A stretch of 64,000 nucleotides of DNA, taken from the NCBI RefSeq assembly GCF_021495345.1, contig NZ_CP099397.1:2356001-2420000 (forward strand), read 5' to 3'. This DNA comes from Pseudomonas hydrolytica. Its GTDB lineage: Bacteria; Pseudomonadota; Gammaproteobacteria; Pseudomonadales; Pseudomonadaceae. The notes under the pieces are model-generated. The model was not told the DNA's origin and made no database searches. It was given only the letters and a program-made list of their open reading frames with translations. The first letter of the stretch is position 1; each line of letters begins with the position of its first letter. This document shows positions 7,436 to 17,119 of the stretch, piece after piece. Made by a program: the position numbers and the translations under genes.

Positions 7436-10279
7436 ATGGCCAGGAAGCAATGTCAAATCTGCGGCCAACCCGCCACGGCGCGGGTGGAAGCCAATCTCAA
7501 TGGTCGCCTCACCACCATGCTGTTGTGTGACGATCACTATCGCCAACTGGTGCGCCAGCAAAAACGCGCCATTTCCCCGCTGGAAGCCCTTTTCGGCTCG
7601 CGCAGCGGTCTGTTCGAAGATTTTCTTGGCAGCGATTTCTTCCGCATCGGAGAAGAGTCGGCACCGGCTGCAGCCGATGCCGATGAAGTGGTCGATGCGT
7701 CGTTTGGCGAACCAGCCTCCACAGCGTCGGGCGCGCCGCGCCGTCGCGGCAGCGGGTTGGCCAGCCGCATCAGCGAGCACTCCGAGGCTCTGTTGCAGGA
7801 AGCCTCCAAGCATGCCGCGGACTTCGGTCGCTCCGAAGTCGATACGGAACACCTGTTGCTGGCGCTGGCCGACAGCGACGTGATCAAGACCATCCTGAGC
7901 CAGTTCAAGATCAAGGTCGATGACCTCAAGCGCCAGATCGAAGCCGAGGCCAAGCGCGGCGACAAGCCGTTCGAAGGCGAGATCGGCGTGTCGCCGCGGG
8001 TGAAGGATGCGCTCAGCCGCGCCTTCGTCGCCTCCAATGAATTAGGACACTCCTACGTCGGGCCCGAGCACTTCCTGACCGGTCTGGCCGAAGAGGGCGA
8101 GGGGCTGGCCGCCAACTTGCTGCGCCGCTATGGCCTCACGCCGCAGGCCCTGCGCCAGCAGGTAAACAAGGTGGTCGGCAAAGGGGCGGAGGATGGCCGC
8201 GCCGAGACGCCGACCAATACGCCGGAGCTCGACAAGTATTCGCGCGATCTCACCAAGATGGCCCATGCGGGCAAGCTGGATCCGGTCATCGGCCGCGCGC
8301 AGGAAATCGAAACCACCATCGAGGTGCTGGCGCGGCGCAAGAAGAACAACCCCGTATTGATCGGCGAGCCTGGCGTGGGCAAGACCGCCATCGTCGAGGG
8401 GTTGGCGCAGCGCATGGTGGCTGGCGAGGTGCCCGAGACGCTGCGCGACAAGCGCCTGGTGGAGCTGAACATCAATTCCATGGTGGCCGGCGCGAAGTAC
8501 CGTGGCGAGTTCGAGGAACGCGTGCAGAAGGTGCTGAAGGAGATCGCCGAGCACCAGGGCGAGATGATCCTCTTCATCGACGAGGTGCACACCATCGTGG
8601 GTGCCGGCCAGGGCGGTGGCGAAGGCGGGTTGGACGTGGCCAACGTCTTCAAGCCGATGATGGCGCGCGGTGAGCTGAACCTGATCGGCGCGACGACGCT
8701 CAACGAGTACCAGAAGTACATCGAGAAGGACGCCGCGCTGGAGCGGCGCTTCCAGCCGGTCATGGTGCCCGAGCCAACGGTGGCGCAGACCATCATGATC
8801 CTGCGCGGCCTGCGCGATACCTTCGAAGTGCACCACAAGGTCAGCATCACCGAGGACGCGATCATCGCGGCCGCCGAGCTGTCCGATCGCTACGTCACCG
8901 CGCGCTTTTTGCCGGACAAGGCCATCGATCTGCTTGATCAGGCTGCCGCCCGCGTGAAGCTGTCGGCGACGGCCCGCCCCGTTGCGGTGCAGGAGTTGGA
9001 GGCCGAACTGCACCAGTTGCGCCGAGAGCAGGACTACCTGGCCTCCCGCAAGCAATACGACAACGCGGCGGAGGTCGGCAAACGCATCGAAGCCAAGGAG
9101 GCCGAACTCAAGACGCAGGTCGAGGACTGGGAACGCGAGCGCGGCTCGGGCAGCGCCGAAGTCAAGGCGGAACACGTGGCGCAGATCGTCTCGCGCCTGA
9201 CCGGAATTCCGGTCAATGAGCTGACGGTGGAGGAGCGCGAGAAGCTGCTGCACCTGGAGCAGCGGCTGCATGAGCGCCTGGTGGGGCAGGACGAGGCGGT
9301 ACGCGCTGTGGCGGATGCGGTGCGGCTGTCGCGCGCGGGACTGCGCGAAGGCAGCAAGCCCGTGGCCACGTTCCTGTTCCTGGGTCCCACCGGCGTCGGC
9401 AAGACCGAGCTCGCCAAGGCGCTGGCCGAATCCGTCTACGGCAACGAGGGCGCCCTGTTGCGCATCGACATGTCGGAGTACGGCGAGCGTCATACCGTGG
9501 CGCGGCTGGTGGGCGCTCCACCGGGCTACGTCGGCTATGACGAAGGCGGCCAGCTCACGGAGAAGGTCCGTCGCAAGCCCTACAGCGTGCTGCTGCTCGA
9601 CGAGATCGAGAAGGCCCACCCCGATGTCTACAACATCCTGCTGCAGGTGTTCGACGACGGGCGGCTCACCGACGGCAAGGGGCGCGTGGTGGACTTCACC
9701 AACACCATCATCATCGCCACCTCCAACCTGGGCTCCGACATCATTCAGCGCCGGCTGAAGGCGCGCGGAGCGGCCGGCGAGGAGTACGAGAAGACCAAGG
9801 CAGAGGTGATGGACGTGCTGCGCGGGCACTTCCGCCCCGAGTTCCTCAACCGCATCGACGAGCTCATCGTCTTCCATGCGCTGGGCAGGGAGGAGATCCG
9901 CCACATCGTCGGCCTGCAACTCGAGCGCGTGGCCCGCAATGCCGCGAGCCAGGGGGTGACGCTGACTTTCGATGGGACGCTGGTCGATCACTTCGCGGAA
10001 GAAGGCTACAAGCCCGAATTCGGCGCTCGCGAGCTCAAGCGACTGATTCGCAGCGAGCTGGAAACGGCACTGGCGCGCGAGATGCTCGGCGGTGGCATCG
10101 GCAAGGGCGATCACGCCCATGTACGTTGGGACGACAAGTCGGAGCGGGTCGCGTTCGACCGCGAGCAACCTGCTCCGACCAGCGCCGAAGCACCCTCTGA
10201 ATCTGCGCAACCGCCGGGCCCGCCCAGGGAGTCGAGCAAGGGGACGCGCAAGAAGAAGTCCGAAAGTGGCAAGGCATGA
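7436..10279 (+). CDS. clpG: Clp/Hsp100 disaggregase of the ClpG/ClpK type
   Basis: A 947-residue AAA+ disaggregase. The N-terminus has a Cys-rich zinc-finger-like extension (CQICG ... LLCDDH, residues 6-36) that is diagnostic of ClpG/ClpK rather than ClpB or ClpC, followed by Clp_N repeats (about 110-240). The first AAA+ domain has Walker A GEPGVGKT near residue 310 and Walker B LFIDEVHT near 380; the second has GPTGVGKT near 650 and [12 protein letters not shown] near 720. The C-terminal tail is basic and low in complexity. The family dissolves heat-aggregated proteins without DnaK and gives high thermotolerance. The ATG follows an AAGGAGCG ribosome-binding site. The neighbouring hsp20, ftsH remnant, psiE and kef genes mark a transmissible stress-tolerance locus. 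It appears intact. Confidence 0.93.
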   Translation: MARKQCQICGQPATARVEANLNGRLTTMLLCDDHYRQLVRQQKRAISPLEALFGSRSGLFEDFLGSDFFRIGEESAPAAADADEVVDASFGEPASTASGAPRRRGSGLASRISEHSEALLQEASKHAADFGRSEVDTEHLLLALADSDVIKTILSQFKIKVDDLKRQIEAEAKRGDKPFEGEIGVSPRVKDALSRAFVASNELGHSYVGPEHFLTGLAEEGEGLAANLLRRYGLTPQALRQQVNKVVGKGAEDGRAETPTNTPELDKYSRDLTKMAHAGKLDPVIGRAQEIETTIEVLARRKKNNPVLIGEPGVGKTAIVEGLAQRMVAGEVPETLRDKRLVELNINSMVAGAKYRGEFEERVQKVLKEIAEHQGEMILFIDEVHTIVGAGQGGGEGGLDVANVFKPMMARGELNLIGATTLNEYQKYIEKDAALERRFQPVMVPEPTVAQTIMILRGLRDTFEVHHKVSITEDAIIAAAELSDRYVTARFLPDKAIDLLDQAAARVKLSATARPVAVQELEAELHQLRREQDYLASRKQYDNAAEVGKRIEAKEAELKTQVEDWERERGSGSAEVKAEHVAQIVSRLTGIPVNELTVEEREKLLHLEQRLHERLVGQDEAVRAVADAVRLSRAGLREGSKPVATFLFLGPTGVGKTELAKALAESVYGNEGALLRIDMSEYGERHTVARLVGAPPGYVGYDEGGQLTEKVRRKPYSVLLLDEIEKAHPDVYNILLQVFDDGRLTDGKGRVVDFTNTIIIATSNLGSDIIQRRLKARGAAGEEYEKTKAEVMDVLRGHFRPEFLNRIDELIVFHALGREEIRHIVGLQLERVARNAASQGVTLTFDGTLVDHFAEEGYKPEFGARELKRLIRSELETALAREMLGGGIGKGDHAHVRWDDKSERVAFDREQPAPTSAEAPSESAQPPGPPRESSKGTRKKKSESGKA

Positions 10280-10393
10280 GGCACGGGGCTGCCCTAATCC
10301 TGAAAATGGGAGACGGGCAGCCCGTCCAACCAGATGCGGCGTCCCTGCGCGCGCGTGGTGGAGTACGCGCGACATCCTGCCGTGACGAACTGG

Positions 10394-10504
10394 TGCGCTG
10401 CCGACATCGCCCGCGAAATGACCACGTGCTTCGGCATGGACGAAGGCCTGGGCTGGCACAAGAGGCGCAGCGACCGCGATTTTTTGGGAGTGGCCTGTTT
10501 CTGA
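10394..10504 (+). pseudogene. FtsH C-terminal remnant
   Basis: A frame of 36 codons reading ADIAREMTTCFGMDEGLG ... RDFLG resembles the end of the FtsH protease domain (AxDIARxMVTxFGM...LG). It has no upstream coding sequence for the ATPase, so it looks like the scar of a deletion removing most of ftsH. Heat-resistance loci carry ftsH downstream of clpG, which supports the reading. The match is short, so this is a moderate call. Confidence 0.5.
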
Positions 10505-10515
10505 AGGAGTGGTGC

Positions 10516-10986
10516 ATGAACAACAGCAATCAGACCGGGACGACACTCGAACGACTGCGCCGCGACTGGGCGGTGATGACGTTTTACGAACGCTTCGAGC
10601 AGGCCGTCGCCATCATCCTTTCAGCGGTGATCGCGGTGATTATCCTGGTGTCCCTGGCGCAGCTGATTCAGATTGTCTTCAGCCTGCTGATCATCGATGC
10701 ATTCAATCCGCTCGACCACAAGATCTTCCAGACTGTGTTCGGCATGATCATGACGCTTCTGATCGCGATGGAATTCAAGCACTCCATCGTGCGCGTGGCC
10801 CTGCGCCGTGACAGCATCATTCAGGTCAAGACCGTCATCCTGATCGGGTTGATTGCCCTGTCCCGCAAGTTCGTGATTCTCGATCCCGATGTCGGCCCGG
10901 CCAAAGTCGCCGCATTGGCCGGCGCCACTCTGGCCCTGGGGCTGACCTATTGGCTGTTGCGTGAGCGCGATGACCGCATTGTCTAG
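10516..10986 (+). CDS. psiE: PsiE-family inner-membrane protein
   Basis: 156 residues with four predicted membrane segments (around 38-60, 75-95, 110-125 and 130-148), matching the phosphate-starvation-inducible PsiE family in length and pattern, including FKHSIVRVALRRDSIIQVKTVILIGLIALSRKFVI as the characteristic central stretch read in two parts. The start at 10516 has AAGGAG about 8 bases upstream. The biochemical function of the family is unknown. A psiE copy is a standard member of transmissible stress-tolerance loci, usually beside the kef gene as here. It follows the ftsH remnant directly, so it has probably moved next to clpG by deletion. Confidence 0.85.
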   Translation: MNNSNQTGTTLERLRRDWAVMTFYERFEQAVAIILSAVIAVIILVSLAQLIQIVFSLLIIDAFNPLDHKIFQTVFGMIMTLLIAMEFKHSIVRVALRRDSIIQVKTVILIGLIALSRKFVILDPDVGPAKVAALAGATLALGLTYWLLRERDDRIV

Positions 10987-11309
10987 GACGTCACGCCTGC
11001 CAGCGGGTGGCCCAGGCCACAAACGTCGAGTCTGGCTACGGCATCGCTTGAGCGACCGCCGACAGGCAGTGCTGCCGGTTTGCACTTTGATCGGTATCAC
11101 TCGCCGGCGGCCTTTTACTCGGCGAAAGGGGGCTGTGGATCGCCCCGGGAGCAAGCCTACTTGCCTTGTTATTCGAACCGGCGGCAGCTGCAGCGCCGAC
11201 GCTGAAGTTGTATGGCGCACGTGCCATCCGGTCGGGTGAAGCACCCGAAATCGAGGGTGTACGAACGTTTACCTGTAACCGCTCCTGATACGGACTGAGG
11301 ATCAAGGCT
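10987..11309. other. Intergenic region between psiE and the Kef antiporter
   Basis: About 320 bases without a supportable gene. It contains an 18-base stretch (11026-11043) that matches the tRNA-Leu 3' end at 16 positions (TCGAGTCTGGCTACGGCA), possibly a degenerate attachment copy or chance. The stretch probably holds the kef promoter. Confidence 0.4.
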
Positions 11310-13091
11310 ATGGCCGCTGAAGGCAACGCAGGGCAATTATTGGGTGTCGTTACGTTGCTTGCCGCCGCCGTGGTGGCAGTGCCGCTGCTCAAACGCATCG
11401 GGTTCGGCTCGGTGCTGGGTTACCTGGCGGCGGGGATGATGATTGGTCCCTTCGGACTGCAACTGATCCATGACCCCCACACCATCATTCGGGTGGGCGA
11501 GCTGGGTGTGGTGATGTTTCTCTTTGTGATCGGACTGGAGCTGAAACCCTCGCATCTATGGGAGCTGCGCGGGCAGATCTTTGGCCTGGGCAGCCTGCAG
11601 GTGGTGGTCTGTGCTGTTCTGCTCACCTTCGTCGGTATGGCCTTTGGTTTCCCCTGGCAGGTGTCGTTTGTGTGCGCGGCCGGTTTTGTACTCACATCCA
11701 CGGCCTTGGTTATGCAGGTCCTCTCGGAGCGCGGTGACATAACCGAGCCGAGGGGGCAGCGCATCGTGTCCATTTTGCTGTTTGAAGACCTGTTGATCGT
11801 GCCGTTACTGGCGGTGGTGGCTTTTCTCGCGCCCACTGAAGTGGTGCATGAACCCACCTCACCGCTTTGGCAGCGCATAGGTATCGCCGCCTTGTCCTTG
11901 GGCGCACTGGTGGCCATCGGATTGTGGCTGCTCAATCCGCTGTTTCGGGTATTGGCTCAAGCCCGGGCGCGCGAGGTGATGACCGCCGCTGCGTTGCTGG
12001 TGGTGCTGGGTGCGGCGCTGCTGATGGAAATCGGCGGGTTTTCAATGGCGATGGGGGCGTTCGTTGCCGGCGTGCTGCTGTCGGAATCCACATTTCGCCA
12101 CCAGCTGGAGGCCGACATAGAGCCGTTTCGCGGTCTGCTGCTGGGGCTGTTTTTTCTTGGCGTCGGCATGGCGTTGGATCTGCAAGTGGTGGCCACGAAC
12201 TGGATGCTCATCACCTCTGGTCTGCTGGCGCTGATGCTGGTCAAGGCGCTGTGTATTTATGCGGTCGCGCGCCTCGCGAAGAGCTCCCATGGCGACGCGC
12301 TGGATCGCGCCGTGCTTATGGCGCAGGGGGGCGAATTTGCTTTTGTGCTGTTTGCCGAGGCGCTCAAGCTCAGGGTCATCAGTCCCGAGGTCAACGCCAA
12401 TATGACGGCTATCGTGGTGCTCTCCATGGGCGTTACGCCGGTGGCCTTACTGCTGTACAGGCGGTTTGCGCGCGCACAAAGCGTTTCCATGGACGGCGTG
12501 GAGCCCGCACAGAATCTGCAAGGCAATGTACTCATCATCGGCTTTGGCCGCGTGGGGCAGATTGCCTGCCAGGCACCGCTCGCTCAGGGAGCGAAACTTT
12601 CCATCATCGAGATAGATCCGGAGGTGATCCGCGCCGTGGAACCCTATGGTTTCAAGGCCTATTACGGTGATGGTGCCCGCCATGAAATATTGCACGCTGC
12701 CGGTGCTCATCACGCCCGCGCCATCATCGTTTGTGTGAACGACAAGAAAGCCGCGACACGCATAGTCGAAAGTACGCGGCATTACTGCCCGCAAGTGAAA
12801 TTGCTGGTGCGTGCCTTTGACCGCGAACATGCGCTGGAGCTGGTCAAGCACGACGCGGACTACATAGTGCGGGAAACCTTTGAGTCGGCCCTGCTGCTCG
12901 GCCGTCAGGCCGTGCTGACGCTGGGGGCGTCTGAGCACGAAGCCGACGCGGTGACCGAGGAAGTGCGCATGCGCGATGCCGAGCGTTTTGCCCTGGAAAC
13001 AACGGGTGGTCTGTTTGCCGGGCGAGCGTTGGTACTGGGAAATATCGAGCGTATCGAACCGCCGAACCAAGAAGCGCGGGACGCCCAGTGA
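11310..13091 (+). CDS. Kef-type monovalent cation:proton antiporter (CPA2) with RCK domain
   Basis: 593 residues. The first 390 are a run of hydrophobic membrane segments of the CPA2 exchanger fold, beginning VVTLLAAAVVAVPLLKRI and including the family's GFVLTSTALVMQVLSE segment. From about residue 407 a soluble RCK (TrkA-N) nucleotide-binding domain begins with the Rossmann motif VLIIGFGRVGQIA. It should exchange K+ or Na+ for H+ across the inner membrane, gated by a ligand at the RCK domain. Its place after psiE corresponds to the kefB/kefC gene of heat and oxidative stress-tolerance loci, where it is thought to help with oxidant or pH stress. It appears intact. Confidence 0.88.
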   Translation: MAAEGNAGQLLGVVTLLAAAVVAVPLLKRIGFGSVLGYLAAGMMIGPFGLQLIHDPHTIIRVGELGVVMFLFVIGLELKPSHLWELRGQIFGLGSLQVVVCAVLLTFVGMAFGFPWQVSFVCAAGFVLTSTALVMQVLSERGDITEPRGQRIVSILLFEDLLIVPLLAVVAFLAPTEVVHEPTSPLWQRIGIAALSLGALVAIGLWLLNPLFRVLAQARAREVMTAAALLVVLGAALLMEIGGFSMAMGAFVAGVLLSESTFRHQLEADIEPFRGLLLGLFFLGVGMALDLQVVATNWMLITSGLLALMLVKALCIYAVARLAKSSHGDALDRAVLMAQGGEFAFVLFAEALKLRVISPEVNANMTAIVVLSMGVTPVALLLYRRFARAQSVSMDGVEPAQNLQGNVLIIGFGRVGQIACQAPLAQGAKLSIIEIDPEVIRAVEPYGFKAYYGDGARHEILHAAGAHHARAIIVCVNDKKAATRIVESTRHYCPQVKLLVRAFDREHALELVKHDADYIVRETFESALLLGRQAVLTLGASEHEADAVTEEVRMRDAERFALETTGGLFAGRALVLGNIERIEPPNQEARDAQ

Positions 13092-13309
13092 GTATTCATT
13101 CGGGATCGTATGGGACTGTCGCCGTCGACCGTCTCGCTCTGTATCGCTGCCTTGCAGCAGGGGTAACTGGTGACCTCGCAACGCATCGCCCCCGGACTAT
13201 CACAAACGCCCTGCGCGGAGCTCCAGGTGGCCTTGATAACGCTGATTTGATATCCGCTCGCAAGGATTTCTCAGCTCCTCAACATCTTTTGAAATAGGTA
13301 GGAGGGCGC

Positions 13310-14278
13310 ATGTTCACTCCGAATTCCATTCCCTATCAGCAACAACCTGGCTTTCAGCGCACTTACCGCCAAGGCCGCCTGACCCTGGGTCTTTTCTTCC
13401 CTCTCGAAGCCTTTGCCGGTGATACGCCGAGCATGCTCGACCAGGCGAGCCTGGCCCAACGTGCCGACAAGCTGGGTTTCTCTGCTCTCTGGTTTCGCGA
13501 CGTGCCGTTACGTGACCCCAGTTTTGGCGATTCGGGTCAGGTCTTCGATCTTTGGGTCTACCTGGGTTTTATGGCGGCACATACACACTCGATTGCCCTG
13601 GGTACCGCCTCGATCATTCTGCCAATCCGCAATCCCCTGCATACCGCCAAGGCCGCAACCAGTGTCGATCAGCTCAGCGGTGGCCGCCTGTTACTCGGTG
13701 TGGCTTCCGGTGACCGGCCGGTGGAGTTTCCCGCATTCGGTGTCGACCCGGAGCAACGCGACAGCCTGTTCCGCGAATACCTCGCAGTATTTCGCGAGGT
13801 TCAGCGCAGCAGTTTCGTGCCTTTGACCTGGTCCGGCGGGACGCTTGAGGGCGCGGATCTGATTCCCAAGCCGACCACGGCGGAAATTCCGTTCTTTGTC
13901 ACCGGCCATAGCCGCCAGACCCTGGAATGGATCGCCCGCTACAGTCATGGCTGGATCAGTTATCCGCGCGCCCCGAAGACGCAGGCGCTGATTGTCGAGG
14001 ACTGGCGCGCTGCGGTTCGTGCCGAATGCGGTGAGCTGTTCAAACCCTTCACCCAGTCGCTATACATCGACCTGACGGATAGCCCGCAGACACCACCTCG
14101 CCCGATCCACCTGGGCTATCAACTAGGGCGATATCACCTGATCTCGTTGCTGGAAAGCTTGCAGGAAATCGGGGTTAACCACGTGATCGTCAATCTGAAA
14201 TACGGCCAGCGCCCCGCGGGCGAGGTTATCGAGGAGCTCGGTCAGTTCGTGCTAGCCAACTTCGTCCTGTCGACATGA
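13310..14278 (+). CDS. Luciferase-like (LLM class) flavin-dependent oxidoreductase
   Basis: 322 residues with the luciferase-like TIM-barrel pattern: LTLGLFFPLEAF at the first strand, ADKLGFSALWFRDVPL, then TASIILPIRNPLHTAKA and SGGRLLLGVASGDRP, the phosphate-binding region for FMN. The family uses reduced FMN and oxygen to oxidise small organic molecules, or F420/FMN for reductions; the substrate cannot be told. A good AGGAGG lies 8 bases before the ATG. It stands alone on the plus strand between the stress locus and the sulfur operon, with 218 non-coding bases on either side. The related monooxygenase in the sulfur operon is a different subfamily. Confidence 0.8.
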   Translation: MFTPNSIPYQQQPGFQRTYRQGRLTLGLFFPLEAFAGDTPSMLDQASLAQRADKLGFSALWFRDVPLRDPSFGDSGQVFDLWVYLGFMAAHTHSIALGTASIILPIRNPLHTAKAATSVDQLSGGRLLLGVASGDRPVEFPAFGVDPEQRDSLFREYLAVFREVQRSSFVPLTWSGGTLEGADLIPKPTTAEIPFFVTGHSRQTLEWIARYSHGWISYPRAPKTQALIVEDWRAAVRAECGELFKPFTQSLYIDLTDSPQTPPRPIHLGYQLGRYHLISLLESLQEIGVNHVIVNLKYGQRPAGEVIEELGQFVLANFVLST

Positions 14279-14496
14279 GGCAGCAGGGTGCTGGACAGCT
14301 ACGACCCACGCTCACTGCTTCGTACGTGAGACGGGCCACCTAGCCGCCACGCCGGCGCTGGGCTTGAACGAGCCGAGCAGCGCAAGCTCGACGACCACCC
14401 AAGGCAGCCCCGGCTCTCATCGCGCTGCTGCGCGTGCCGCAGAAGGAAGTTTGCAGGCCCATCGTCTCTCCGATGCATGCATTGCGTGGGTCGAGA

Positions 14497-15150
14497 TCAG
14501 GTGCGGTGATTGAGGCGCTTGGCCAGGCGATCGCCGCTGAACTGGATCAGGCTGACCAGAACCACCAGGGCGACGATCACCGTGAGCATCACCTGGCTGT
14601 CGAAGCGCTGGTAACCGTAGCGGTAGGCCAGGTCGCCAAGACCGCCGGCACCGATGGCGCCGGCCATGGCCGAGGAATTGATCATGGTCACCAGGGTGAT
14701 GGTGAAGCCGCCGACGATGCCCGGCAGGGCCTCGGGCAGCAGCACGTGCCAGACGATGTGCCAGCGCCGGCAGCCCATGGCCTGCGCCGCTTCGATCAGG
14801 CCATGATCGACTTCGCGCAGGCTGACCTCGGCGATACGGGCGAAGAACGGCGTGGCGGCGATGGTCAGCGGCACCACGGCCGCCCAGACGCCGTAGGTGG
14901 TGCCGACGATCAAACGGGTGAAGGGAATCAGCGCCACCATCAGGATCAGAAAGGGAATCGAGCGGAACAGGTTGACGATGGCGCCCAGCACCTGGTTCAG
15001 CCGCGGCGCCTCGAAGATGCCGCCCTTGCTGCTGGTGACCAGGAACACCGCCAGCGGAATGCCGGCCAGCAGCGCCAGCAGCGACGACACGCCGACCATC
15101 AGCAGGGTATCGAGCAGGCCTTGCCAGAGGCGATCAAGCAGTAGTGACAT
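14497..15150 (-). CDS. metI: Methionine ABC transporter permease MetI
   Basis: 217 residues, five hydrophobic segments, and the ABC permease EAA loop ([20 protein letters not shown], near residue 139) that docks onto MetN. Length and N-terminus ([22 protein letters not shown]) are normal for MetI. It imports D- and L-methionine, and in this branch often other sulfur compounds. The start overlaps the end of metN by 17 bases, so the two are translationally coupled. Last gene of the minus-strand sulfur operon. Confidence 0.93.
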   Translation of the reverse strand: MSLLLDRLWQGLLDTLLMVGVSSLLALLAGIPLAVFLVTSSKGGIFEAPRLNQVLGAIVNLFRSIPFLILMVALIPFTRLIVGTTYGVWAAVVPLTIAATPFFARIAEVSLREVDHGLIEAAQAMGCRRWHIVWHVLLPEALPGIVGGFTITLVTMINSSAMAGAIGAGGLGDLAYRYGYQRFDSQVMLTVIVALVVLVSLIQFSGDRLAKRLNHRT

Positions 15151-16231
15151 AACCCAGTACCTCCAGGTGATCGGCCAGTGGCCGTAGGTTGTCGAGCAGG
15201 GTGGGGTGGTCGAACGGCGACTGGCCGACGGCGAGGATCAGATGCCCCACTGCGTGGCCCTGGATCTGTTCCAGGCTGGCGTCGAGCAGCGTGACGCGGC
15301 CGCCCAGTGCCGCACCGATGGCCGGCAGGTCAGGCTCCAGGCCGCTGCCGATGAAGTGCAGGCGCAGGATCAGATCGTCCTCAGGACTTTCGCGCTCGCT
15401 GTGCAGACGCTCTTGCAGACGCGCCGGCAGGGCATGCTGCAGCGGCGCGAGGAGAGTGCGCGTCACCTCGTGGCGGGGGGAACCGAATACCCGCCACACC
15501 GGCCCCTGCTCGACCACTTCGCCATGCTCCAGCACCACCACGCGGTCGCAGATCTCGCGGATCACCGCCATCTCGTGGGTGATCAGCACCACGGTAAGGT
15601 TCAGGCGCTGGTTGATCTCGCGCAGCAGGCCGAGGATCGACTGGGTGGTCTCCGGGTCCAGCGCGCTGGTGGCCTCGTCGCACAGCAATATCTGCGGATC
15701 GTGCACCAGGGCGCGGGCGATGCCCACGCGCTGTTTCTGCCCGCCGGAAAGCTGCGCCGGATAGGCCGCGTGCTTGTTTTCCAGACCCACCAGTTCGAGC
15801 AGTTCGCGCACCTTGCGCTGGCGCGCCTCGCGCGGCACGCCGGCCACCTTCAGCGGCAACTCGACGTTCTGCCACACGCTCTTGGCCGACATCAGGTTGA
15901 AGTGCTGGAAGATCATGCCGATGCGCCGGCGCAGGGCGACCAACTGCTCCTCGTCGTACAGGGCGATGTCGATGCCGTCGATCAGCACCCGGCCGCTGCT
16001 GGGCTGCTCCAGGCGATTGATGGTACGCAGCAGCGAGGACTTGCCTGCGCCGCTGCGGCCGATGATGCCGAACACTTCGCCACGGGCGATTGCCAGGTCG
16101 ATGTCGCGCAGCGCCTGCACCGGACCGTGGGCGCCCTCGTAGGTCTTGCCCAGGGTGTCGAAGCGCAGGTGCGCGTCGAGGTGCTGGCTGGCCTGTGCAG
16201 CCTGCTGCAGATGAGGATCGAAGCCGCTCAT
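15134..16231 (-). CDS. metN: Methionine ABC transporter ATP-binding protein MetN
   Basis: 365 residues from the ATG at 16231, which begins one base after the metQ stop. The ATPase has Walker [12 protein letters not shown], the signature [15 protein letters not shown] and Walker [13 protein letters not shown], then the H-loop VLITHEM. After residue 290 a C-terminal NIL domain follows, which in MetN binds methionine and inhibits uptake when internal methionine is high. The N-terminus is some 20 residues longer than in E. coli MetN, ahead of [12 protein letters not shown]. The open frame extends further upstream into metQ, but that part is antisense noise of a different frame. Confidence 0.93.
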   Translation of the reverse strand: MSGFDPHLQQAAQASQHLDAHLRFDTLGKTYEGAHGPVQALRDIDLAIARGEVFGIIGRSGAGKSSLLRTINRLEQPSSGRVLIDGIDIALYDEEQLVALRRRIGMIFQHFNLMSAKSVWQNVELPLKVAGVPREARQRKVRELLELVGLENKHAAYPAQLSGGQKQRVGIARALVHDPQILLCDEATSALDPETTQSILGLLREINQRLNLTVVLITHEMAVIREICDRVVVLEHGEVVEQGPVWRVFGSPRHEVTRTLLAPLQHALPARLQERLHSERESPEDDLILRLHFIGSGLEPDLPAIGAALGGRVTLLDASLEQIQGHAVGHLILAVGQSPFDHPTLLDNLRPLADHLEVLGYVTTA

Positions 16232-16232
16232 C

Positions 16233-17027
16233 TCAGCTCTCCCAACCCGGCTGGTAGAGCTTGCCGTGAGCCTTGTCCAGGGCGGCGCGCACGGCCGGCG
16301 AGTGCTGGTAGATGTCGATGAACTTGAGCAGGCGGGCGTCCTTGGCCTTGGCCGGCTGAGTGACGAACTGGATGATGTACTCGGGGTTGTCCAGTCCGTC
16401 GAACAACAGCGCGGAGGCCGGATCGAAGGTGTTGGCCAGGCGGATGTAGGCTGGATAGCCCTGGACCACATCGACTTCCTCATAGGCGCGTACCAGTTGC
16501 ACGGCCTCCAGTTCGATGATGCGGATGTTCTTCGGGTTGGCGGTGATGTCCTCGAGGGTGGCCTTGTAACCGACGTCCGGTTTCAGCTCGATCAGCCCGG
16601 CCTTGCGCAGCAGTTGCAGGCCGCGTCCGCCATTGATCGGGTCGTTGGCGATGGCCACCTTGGCGCCCTCGGGCAGGCTGGCGAAGTCTTTGTACTGCTT
16701 CGAGTACAGGCCGACGTTGTTGAGCACGCCGCGCGCCACCGGCACCAGGTCATAGCCGCCTTCCTTCCTGGCGTTATCAAGGAAGGGGATGTGCTGGAAG
16801 TAATTCACATCGATATCGCCGTTGGCCAGGCTGACGTTGGGCGCGATCCAGTCGGTGAACTCGACCAGCTCCACCTCCAGGCCCTGTTTCTTCGCCTCGG
16901 CCACGGCCACTTCCAGCGGCGGGGCGAAGGCGGCGGTGGTGCCGAGTTTCAGGGCCGGTTCGGCCAGCGCCAGGCTGCTGGCGGCAAGCAGAGTGCCGAG
17001 GGTCAGGGTTTTCAGGGTCTTGAGCAT
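16233..17027 (-). CDS. metQ: Periplasmic methionine-binding protein, MetQ/NlpA family
   Basis: 264 residues. The N-terminus is a signal peptide ([18 protein letters not shown]) with a type I cleavage site before EPALKLG; there is no lipobox Cys, so it is a soluble periplasmic protein, unlike the E. coli lipoprotein. The body has the NlpA family features [20 protein letters not shown] and QHIPFLDNA. It delivers methionine or a related sulfur compound to MetI-MetN. It is preceded by a REP pair and the flavin monooxygenase gene, 54 bases upstream, all on the same strand. Confidence 0.9.
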   Translation of the reverse strand: MLKTLKTLTLGTLLAASSLALAEPALKLGTTAAFAPPLEVAVAEAKKQGLEVELVEFTDWIAPNVSLANGDIDVNYFQHIPFLDNARKEGGYDLVPVARGVLNNVGLYSKQYKDFASLPEGAKVAIANDPINGGRGLQLLRKAGLIELKPDVGYKATLEDITANPKNIRIIELEAVQLVRAYEEVDVVQGYPAYIRLANTFDPASALLFDGLDNPEYIIQFVTQPAKAKDARLLKFIDIYQHSPAVRAALDKAHGKLYQPGWES

Positions 17028-17050
17028 GATGGCGTCCTTGTGGTGTCGGT

Positions 17051-17119
17051 GTAGGTGCCGGCTTGCCGGCGATCCCAGGTTTCAGCGGTGTGATTGATCG
17101 CCAGCAAGCTGGCTCCTAC
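17051..17119. repeat. REP pair (inverted palindromic repeats)
   Basis: GTAGGTGCCGGCTTGCCGGC (17051-17070) and its opposed partner GCCAGCAAGCTGGCTCCTAC (17100-17119) match the Pseudomonas REP form GTAGGAGCCGGCTTGCCGGCGAT in inverted arrangement around a 29-base spacer. The right copy lies inside the 3' end of the upstream monooxygenase gene. Such pairs can stabilise upstream mRNA or terminate weakly. Confidence 0.75.

Noticed and set aside
8042..10546. 834-codon minus-strand open frame opposite clpG
   Set aside because: Antisense shadow of a highly GC-rich gene; clpG has all AAA+ motifs and the antisense protein has none.
13109..13165. Short frame GLSPSTVSLCIAALQQG resembling a helix-turn-helix
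   Set aside because: Only 18 codons, no downstream continuation that I can follow; too short to call a gene remnant.
14434..15144. Long plus-strand open frame antisense to metI
   Set aside because: GC-rich antisense frame; the His/Gln/Gly-rich translation has no family signal and metI on the other strand is complete.
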